A DNA stretch of 64,000 nt from Kwoniella bestiolae CBS 10118. Taxonomy: Eukaryota > Basidiomycota > Tremellomycetes > Tremellales > Cryptococcaceae. Both the position numbers and the translations under genes were made by a program. The DNA is taken from positions 1,736,001-1,800,000 of the forward strand of contig NC_089246.1 in assembly GCF_000512585.2 (NCBI RefSeq), in the 5' to 3' direction. The first letter of the stretch is position 1. Each line of letters begins with the position of its first letter. This document shows, piece after piece, positions 56,504 through 64,000 of the stretch. Under the pieces are notes generated by a model. The model did not search any database and was not told the origin of the DNA. It saw only the letters and a program-made list of their open reading frames with translations.

Positions 56504-59500
56504 ATGTCCAACCTTGTGCAAAGTCTCGAGGGGCTAGTCGAAGCAGGTGTCAAAGGAATAATGGAGGTCCTCAGTCCGACATCGACCAATCAGGAATTAC
56601 CGCCGGCAGACGGAGAAGCAGAAATAGGAACAGAAGGCAACGTCCCACCTCCTCAGCCTCGACCACTTTCTATCCCAACATCTTCGAACTCGAATGGAAC
56701 GGCAGTAGCATCCACGGGACAAGGCGGGCAGATACAGAGTAAATTGAATTTACCAAAACAAGATTACTTGATTCAAGTTCTGGATGTCCCGTCAGGTTGG
56801 ATCCATCTACAATCCACTTATCTGGATGGCGAATTCGGTCAGGGCCAGAAGAAGGTTAGGTCATTCAGTCTAAGGAATGTTGTAGATGGGGAAGTCGAAG
56901 TTGAGGTGGAGAGTGATCTGGAAGGACAGTTGGTATTCTGGTTAGGAGAGGAGGAAAAGGGTAAGTTGCTGTTCATCTCTGAATAGTCGTCTTGACCGTC
57001 TTGATGCGATCCGACTTTACTTCCTTGAACACATTCATATGGCAATGTCCATATCCTATCGGGAGCTCCATGCTGACTCTACCCACCGCAGCCACCAGTT
57101 CATCCGCATCGTCAACCTCATCATCTTCAACCAGCGCTGGTTCCCCTTCTCTCCACATCACCTTACCCCCCTCAACAACCTTAACCATCTTCTTCGCCTT
57201 CCAACCCACTCACAGCGTACCTTCTACACCCGCTATCGACTCCTCCCCTTCACAAATCGACGATGGTGGCTATACCCCTCGAGTGAAACCCGTTCTATCT
57301 CGAACTCATTCATCTGAGATGTCGCCCGTCGGAGTCGGCTCACCGAGTGATGGAAGGTCTTCTGAAGTCAGCTCGATATCTGGTGGATCAGTCGCTGGGA
57401 GCATCAAAGGCCCCTACTCAATCCAAGCATCTCGTCGACCCGAGCCCGTCCATCGAGCTTTTTCCGTTCACGGATCAATCACCATTCGAGCCATCACCTC
57501 ATCGGTCTCTCTGGAATCAGTTCCCGAGATCCCACCTGCTCAGCCCAACGTCGCTCACCAGATAGTCAACTTGCCTTTCTTCGCTACCGTCTGTCGATCC
57601 CTCTTTACGGCAGCTCCTATCGACCCAATACAAGGCTTAGTCACCGGGTCTCAGATATCTTCTGGTGAACTCGTTGTCGATTTTGGAAACAACTCAGCCG
57701 TTGGGGGCACGTACCATCGTGATATCTTGCTAGTCAATCGATCGGAGATCGAATTGATCTGGAAGACTACGGTAGTTTCGTCGTCATACAAAGAGGCAGT
57801 GTGGTTCGAATTGCGCGATTTAGACTCGGAGAACGTGTTCGGTGTTGATCATTCCTCACAACCCGTCCCATTACCGTCCTTATCCTCTCGACACCTCCGA
57901 CTGGAAATGAGAGCTAAATCGATTATAAACGATTTCGACTTTACATTCCTGATCTCGAACGTGAATCAATCAGGGAATGTCATATCTTGCAAGGCAATTG
58001 GGTCGATCTTACCTGAAAAATCTGATGATTCGTTGATTCTGCTCAGTGGGACAAACATCGATTTCGGACAAGTGCTCGATGGGATCTGGACCAAACAAAT
58101 GATAACCTGCAAAAACAACGGAGATAAACCTATAGATGTCAAATTTTCCGCTACAAAGGGCTACAATGTGGTATTCAGATTAGCAGGTGTAGCAGGCGAG
58201 GATCTAGATGAAGATTTACCTGTTCCGATGCCAGAAAGGGAAAGACCTAGGGCAAGCTCGAACGCTACGTCAAGTGTGAAGCGATCCTCTGAAGCAGGAT
58301 TGTCCAGGACCTCGACTAAAGATAATCGAGGTAGGGATCTGATGCAACAGCATCAGCAACAATTAAGAGATCCAAGAGCGGAATCACCATTTTCGTCACC
58401 CCTTCAGAGTCAGAGATCGAGACCTACTTCGTCGATAATCAGCTCGGAAATGTTCAATGCGTACTCTGTCCCCGGTGATTTCGGTAGACCATGGTCGAAC
58501 GTTCCTCAGAACATCGATGTCGATTCGATCTCTGCCTCGGCTTCTGGATTCAGTGATCAGGAGCATGGTTCCAATAGCTTAGGAGCTGCTGCGAGAGAAC
58601 TACATGTTCAGAGTCTGAGGGATACGTCTCAGCCACCTTCAAGACCTCTATCAAGAGTTACCAGTAGGAACTCAAGTTATTTGTTGAGGGATGAAGTGGA
58701 TGGCGAATCGATAGAAGACGATGATGGTGAAGAGGATTTCGAACCTCCCTTCTTTGGTGGTGGAGAATCATCGAATAATAGATCAACCACGTCGAGCGTG
58801 AACACTGTCGGAAGTGCAATGACGATGAGCAATCCGAACGAACCAACAGTAATACCGAACCAAATTGAAGAGATGACCATGCGGCCTGGTACAGAGTATA
58901 GGATATACGTCCTGCACAAACCTGACTTAGACGATAAGAACCCACCGGAAGTTGCAGGTAAATTGAGGAAATCAACTTTCAAAGTATACCTCGATTCAGT
59001 CGCGGTTGGAGGTCAACATCATAGTAGATCCACCAGTGGGAACACCAATGCCAACACCTCTGCAAACAAAGAATTGAGCATGAGTTCCGCTTCTTCCTCG
59101 ACTTCTGCTACATCAAGTACACCCTCGACGTCTAATGCTCCCCCACCGCTACCGCCCAATTCAAGGAGAATATCCATCAACTGCACCATCGAGCACTGTA
59201 CCTCTCTCATATCGCTACCTGAAGGCCGAGTACTGAACTTCGGCAAAGTAACAGTGGGATCTTCGAAATCATTGAAATTGAAAATCCATAATTTATCGGA
59301 ACTCTCAACGAAAATCGAAATCGCGGCGATATCAAAAGTGATCAGTCTGTCTTCGAACAAGAATGTTCTGGTGATTCCGCCTTTGGAAACAATAGAGGAG
59401 AAGTTGGAGTTTTTCCCTCGAAGGATCAACGAGCATTACGAAAAGGAGTGCTTTGTGAGGAATCTGTTAAATAGGAAGAACGATCAAGTCGTGGAAATCA

Positions 59501-62286
59501 GATCGCAGAATGTGGATGGTGAGTACTTTCACGCAGGTATTATGTTCTCGCCCCGTACTGACTTAATTTGCCCAGTTTACAACCTCACGCTTCATTCGCA
59601 CTTGTACCGAATACTCACTCCCTCAGGAAGCAACTTCCTCGATTTCGGTAATGTCGTGATCAATGCTCCAACCGTTCGGACAGTGCATATCGAGAATCTT
59701 TCGAACACTCAACTTATCCTTGATCTCTATGCCTCTCAACCTGAGGATATAGGCTTATATGTCAAAGCGGAGGACGAACCGATCCAACCGACGAAAGCAA
59801 TATTGAACAAGTATTCCGAAGTTGATACTAACTTGGAAAGGATCACTTCGCCTCCCAATGGCGAGCTCAAGGAGAGGTTCATGGAGACATTACAAGAGTT
59901 GAGTGAGAAGAATGCGAATGGGAGTGCGAATAGGAGTAAGAGTAAAGTCCGGGAGAAGAGTTTGGGGAAACCCAAGAAAGACGATGGGGAGAAGGATGGG
60001 AAAAGCGTGGGTCAACAGGTTGCTGTGGCGTTGAAGAAGGGCGGAAGAGGCAGGCCAGTGCAGGTAAGCTATCTTCCCACCACATCAAACTATCAGATTT
60101 TGCTGACAAGTTCACGTTGCCGCAGCTTTACGGCAATTCTGTGGTATTCAAGGATCGTACGCTACTTGAATCCCACGAGTACCTTGATCTCGCCAGTGGA
60201 CCTCCCGTATGCGCTCATCGATCTCCAAGAGCCAAACGGTTCGCACTTCTCGATTCGATCGAATTGGAAGACAAGACCAAGCTTTCTGGGAAACACGACA
60301 AGATACCGAAACTCGACTTCGCAGCTGTTGCCAAAGCTTCTGGACTTGTAGGAAAAGAAGCCAAGACGAAGAAGAAACATCCTCATCATAATCATCATCA
60401 CCATCATCACCCGCCCGGACAGTCTCAGAGCAATGTACCATCCGAGGCTCCCTCAGCTTTCCAGTCTCCCGGTCAGTCAGGCGATACGTCCGCATTGACC
60501 TCACCTAAATCTCAGCCCGCAACTCTGCCTCAAACCCACGATCCTTCACCTGTGACCGTACCTCCTGCCTCACAGAAACCTGAGATGCACCTTAACTTAT
60601 CGACATTAGCTTCTCAAGTAATGCAGCGGATCATACCCGAAACGGGCGGACGTAAATCACCTGCTCTGACGGCCAAACGACCAATCGATCTGAAGATGAC
60701 TGAAAGTTCCGCTACAGCCGCTTCGGATCCCTCAAAGATGTCGGTCGATGAACTGTTACTCGCTATCGAACGACACGACTCTCTCAAATCATCCATCACC
60801 CATTCATCGCTGGAGGAGGAGGAGGCCTACGTCCGCCGGGCCATAGCGCTGAAAAAGGAACTACAAAATGTCATCTCGTCGGGCAAATTAGTACCTGCTC
60901 GAACGGTCAATGTTGGGTCTAAGAAAACCAAAGCCGTGATAGTAGTCATGACTCCCAACGGATCTACCCGACCTCATGTGGGCACACGAGCGAAACGAGC
61001 AGATTCAAGGATATTCATCAAACTTGTCGAATTTGACAAATCCCTATTGAACGAGGCTGGACGGGGTACCTGTAATGTCACGAATTCAGATGGGTTGATG
61101 AACGATAAGCTCATATCGAAAATCACGGCCGAACTCCCTATCAGAGATTTGATCATTCGAAGTTCATGTGTTAGAAGTGTCCTGGAAGTTCAACAGAGCA
61201 GTATCAATTTCGGAGGATGCGATAAAGGCGAGATCAAGGAGAAGACCATCGTCATCCACAACAAATCCGACACGATCGGTTTGTTCCGTCTACGAACTTC
61301 TGGATCTATCGCCTCGGGAGATCTGAAATTGGGTTTGGGGCGGTATGGAGTTATCTCAGCGTTTGGAAGGAGGGAGGTACCGAATTTCTCGTTTACACCG
61401 AGTTTGGTGGGGAATTATCAGGAATTGATTACGGTCGAGAATGTGTTGGATGGGTATAATGATCAGACGGTAGTTGTTAAGGCTGTTGTGAGGAAGATAC
61501 CGGCTTTTAGGGTTGAGCCGGATAACCTGGACTTTGGAGTGGTCAACCCCGAGGCCACTGGCACAGGCAGACAATCATTTATCCTCACGAATATATCAAA
61601 ACACGAAAAGACTTTTTCAATCACATTGGACCCGTCCTCGTCCCTTCAAGGATGTTTTGCGCAATTGAATTTGATAAGAGATGATAAGGATGTTGGATTG
61701 GCGTTGTCAAAGGTGGAAGAAGAGGAGGTGGAGGGGATATTGCAGAAGTTGAAGATTGCGAAGAGGAAAGGGAAGGCGGAGAAGATTGAGAAGTATGAGA
61801 ATAGGTTGAGGGAGTTGGGAGTGAAGGATTTTAAGAGTGATGAGCCTGAGGATGCAGAAGGAGAGGGAGAGAAGCCAAAGGATGAGGTTGCTGCCAACGA
61901 GGAAACGACTACGTCAACCAACAATGGGGTTGCATTCACCACCCCGCCTTCACCTGAAACCATCAAATCACCAACAGCGCCACCACCAATACCCAACTCA
62001 TCATCTATCACCACCTCCCTCAGCCTCACCCTCGCCCCGAACCAGAAGACCAAGATCCTCGTCGACCTGGTGCCACATCACCTAAATACCGTTACCCCGA
62101 GTGGAGGCACCGCCCACGCCAACAGCGATGATGTCAAAGCTAGTATAACCGTTCATGATAAACGCAATACAGATGAGACCGTCGCTATCGCTGTGAAAGC
62201 TGTCAGGGGGACACCTGAGAATACACATAAGGAATATATGGAGAAGGCCGAGAAGATGGCTGATAGGGCTAGGAATACTACGAGTG
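56504..62286 (+). CDS. Giant ASH/MSP-repeat protein, 1844 codons to the last own exon
   Basis: Exons 56504-56960, 57092-59518, 59576-60063 and 60126-62286 join in phase. At least four PapD-like ASH/MSP-type (Hydin-like) beta-sandwich repeats are visible by their strand text: LVVDFGNNSAVGGTYHRDIL, VLNFGKVTVGSSKSLKLKIH, FLDFGNVVINAPTVRTVHIE, SINFGGCDKGEIKEKTIVIH and LDFGVVNPEATGTGRQSFIL. Between them lie Ser-rich linkers, a His run (HHNHHHHHHPP) and a Lys/Glu coiled-coil (LQKLKIAKRKGKAEKIEKYE). Such proteins are scaffolds, often at centrosomes, cilia or spindle poles in other eukaryotes; the role here is unknown. The exon ends at GTGAGT (62287). The frame then joins in phase to the deaminase exon at 62434; reading through instead stops at 62411. 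Intron 59519-59575 is 57 nt and has no in-frame stop. Confidence 0.75.
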
Positions 62287-62417
62287 GTGAGTGTGTGCAC
62301 GCTGAGTTCCTTCACATAATCAATGGTCGAATTACTCTCTGCACCCTCTTTGCTACAAACCACTTCCCCGGTATTCTCAATCCAATAAAAGTGAATTGGC
62401 AAGCATGCTGATGAATT

Positions 62418-63196
62418 ATGAATATCCGCGCAGACTTACTCGCTCTAGCATTGATGCAACATTCCCTAGACCTCACCTTGAACTGCGAAGTATCACCCAC
62501 AGCATTCTGCGTAGGATCGACCCTGTTTTTACCTTCCTCTTCTCCCCATTACTCGACGTTATCTTCCACAGGCAAATTCGACTCGTTCCCTTCCCCTTCA
62601 GAGGATAAGGAAAGTAAAGGCCTGATATTAGGTGACGGATGGAGTAGACAGATACCTGGAAATACCCATGCGGAAGCCAACGCCTTAACCAACTTTAGAA
62701 CCAAATATGGGGAGTTGCAAGCTTCCTTTGGCGGGTGGGGGGCGTCCTCTTCTTCTACTGCTGTCAACCAACAAGCTATCGAGCCACATGAAGGGAAGGG
62801 ACTGCCCAGTATAGAGGATGTGCTGAGGGATGCGGATTGTTATGCTACGATGGAACCTTGTAGTGTTAGGACGTCGGGCGGGCCAAGTTGCGCGTTGGAA
62901 TTGGTCAGGGCGGGGGTCAAGGCTGTTTATCTGGTGAGTTGGGTTACCTCATCTACTCTTATTGTCCCCTTTATACTCCATCTCTTAGTCCACGTCTCTA
63001 TCTTCAAACTGGATGAGGTTGACTGCTCCCTCCAATCCTTTGCTAATCTCTGTTCTCAATATAGGGAGTCGAAGAACCACCAGATTTTGTACAGTGCGAA
63101 GGAGTGAGGATACTCGAAGATGGGGGTGTCAAAGTGATACGCACGAGTGGACTGGAAGAAGCATGCTTGAAAGCTGCTAGGAGAGGGAGGAACTGA
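62418..63196 (+). CDS. Riboflavin-type (RibD-like) pyrimidine deaminase, separate gene or fused C-terminal domain
   Basis: Exons (62418 or 62434)-62933 and 63065-63196. The zinc-dependent cytidine-deaminase-fold motifs are NTHAEANAL (HAE, with zinc His and catalytic Glu) and CYATMEPCSVRTSGGPSCAL (PCSxxxxxxxC zinc cysteines). These match the diaminohydroxyphosphoribosylaminopyrimidine deaminase step of riboflavin synthesis (fungal Rib2 C-terminal domain). The end reads GVEEPPDFVQCEGVRILEDG. Two models exist. One is an independent 215-residue protein from ATG 62418 (MNIRADLLALALMQHSLDL). The other is the last two exons of the ASH-repeat gene, joined through a 147-nt intron with a CTGAT branch and CGCAG acceptor. 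The reading-through stop of the ASH gene is only 7 nt before ATG 62418, which leaves no room for a promoter and favours fusion. Confidence 0.8.
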
Positions 63197-63700
63197 GAGG
63201 ACATTATCATGCGAGTGTGTATAAGATGAGTTAGTGGATTGATGATTGGTTGTTGTGAGATGTTTTCTTTTTCATACTTTACATTATTACCATTTAGCAT
63301 TTAACGACTTTCCCCACTTTTCCCCAGAAGAACCTACCATTCATAGTTTATTTGTTTCACTTCTCTTTTATGACCTCACATCATTTGAATATCATTGCAT
63401 GCATTGTCACACCCATTCACATCACTTCGACACTTGGCTCACTGTTCTGTACTCGAAAGCACCTACGTCTTGACATTGGTATCGCGAGATTGGCATGGTG
63501 GTACTCATTTACATTTCATATCAATTGCCGAATAACAATAAACATGAGTAGCATTCAAGCGGTTATCCTGATACGGTAAACAGCAAGAAACCAGAAGTAA
63601 GCAAATGGAGATGTAATATTATGATGTTGGGGGAGTGCTCATCATCTGAACCACTAACATTCTAACGTTGCTTCTTCCTTTGATTGCTCGTTAAAAATAA
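63197..63700. other. Convergent 3' flanks
   Basis: AT-rich 3' flanks of the deaminase (+) and the permease (-). No gene seen. Confidence 0.5.
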
Positions 63701-64000
63701 CTACACTTGCGGTGCAGGTGTATTGGTGTTTGTATCAGTGTTAACCCTCTGCCTCAGCGCCGAACCCTCATTTGGTGACACCTCGCGATCCCCATCATCG
63801 CCGTCGGTTCGACCCCCCTCGATCTCAGAGTTAGTATCGATTACGTTCAGCACCGTCGTCTCTTGATTATTTTGAGTTTGGGCCATATTAGTAATTCTAT
63901 GATCTATCCTCGGCTCACCAGACGATTCGTCGATCTCCTCGAAATGCCTGTTCATACCTTGTGGAGGGGAGATCAGACAGAAGAGGTAATATGCCAAACC
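63701..64000 (-). CDS. C-terminus of a probable NCS1-type nucleobase permease (partial)
   Basis: A minus-strand frame enters at the window edge (64000) and stops at 63701. It starts in the end of a membrane helix (GLAYYLFCLISPPQGMNR). A 75-residue Asp/Glu/Thr/Asn-rich cytosolic tail follows (HFEEIDESSGEPRIDHRITN and DGDDGDREVSPNEGS). The YYxxCLxxPP end resembles fungal NCS1 (Fur4/Dal4-like) permeases. Too little is present to fix the family. Confidence 0.45.
   Translation of the reverse strand, partial: GLAYYLFCLISPPQGMNRHFEEIDESSGEPRIDHRITNMAQTQNNQETTVLNVIDTNSEIEGGRTDGDDGDREVSPNEGSALRQRVNTDTNTNTPAPQV

Noticed and set aside
1..64000. Transposons, LTRs, CRISPR arrays, ribosomal RNA, viral remnants
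   Set aside because: No reverse transcriptase, integrase, transposase or capsid-like text, no long terminal or inverted repeats and no spacer-repeat pattern were found by reading.

Overview
The window is nuclear DNA of a basidiomycete yeast, most likely a tremellomycete of the Cryptococcus/Kwoniella type. This is inferred from gene style and content. Most genes carry 2 to 13 exons with short introns (about 45-70 nt, a few to 200 nt), GTRNGT donors, CTRAY branch sites and YAG ends. Exon joins were read by hand and checked by carrying the codon phase through to the stop. No ribosomal RNA, transposon, CRISPR array or bacterial-type operon was seen.

Layout. 0-7 kb: a membrane protein (-), an uncertain small gene (-), a Ser/Pro/acidic protein with a 5'UTR intron (+) and a single-pass membrane protein (+). 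7.3-16 kb: triose-phosphate-translocator family protein (-), mitoribosomal mS25 (+), NC2-alpha/DRAP1 (-), triosephosphate isomerase (+), mitoribosomal uL22m (-). 16.3-29.4 kb: an 11-exon SAC3/GANP gene (+), an acetate/ammonium transporter of the ATO family (-), DNAJC11-like J-protein (-), EamA/SLC35G-like transporter (+). 29.7-41 kb: a 20-bp tandem array in front of a small ORF, proline dehydrogenase (+), a small basic protein (-), GDT1-like transporter (+), Elongator subunit ELP5 (-), nucleoside hydrolase (+). 41-46.7 kb: PYM/WIBG (-), an intron-bearing tRNA-Pro (-), several short coding-like fragments and a large Ser/Pro-rich protein (+). 46.8-52.6 kb: a gene-poor island of very small, mostly intronless orphan genes, including a tandem paralogue pair. 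53-64 kb: cornichon/ERV14 (-), NOP16 (+), a giant ASH/MSP-repeat protein that splices in frame toward a riboflavin-type deaminase (+), and the C-terminus of a probable NCS1-type permease (-).

The recognised genes are core housekeeping. They cover mitochondrial translation and proline catabolism (mS25, uL22m, DNAJC11, PUT1), glycolysis (TPI), transcription and mRNA export (NC2-alpha, SAC3, ELP5, PYM), secretory-pathway cargo and ion handling (ERV14, GDT1), ribosome assembly (NOP16) and metabolite transport. They are arranged as independent divergent or convergent transcription units. The novelty lies in the 46.8-52.6 kb island, the regular 20-bp array at 29.77-29.95 kb, the possible ASH-repeat/deaminase fusion, and the microexons.
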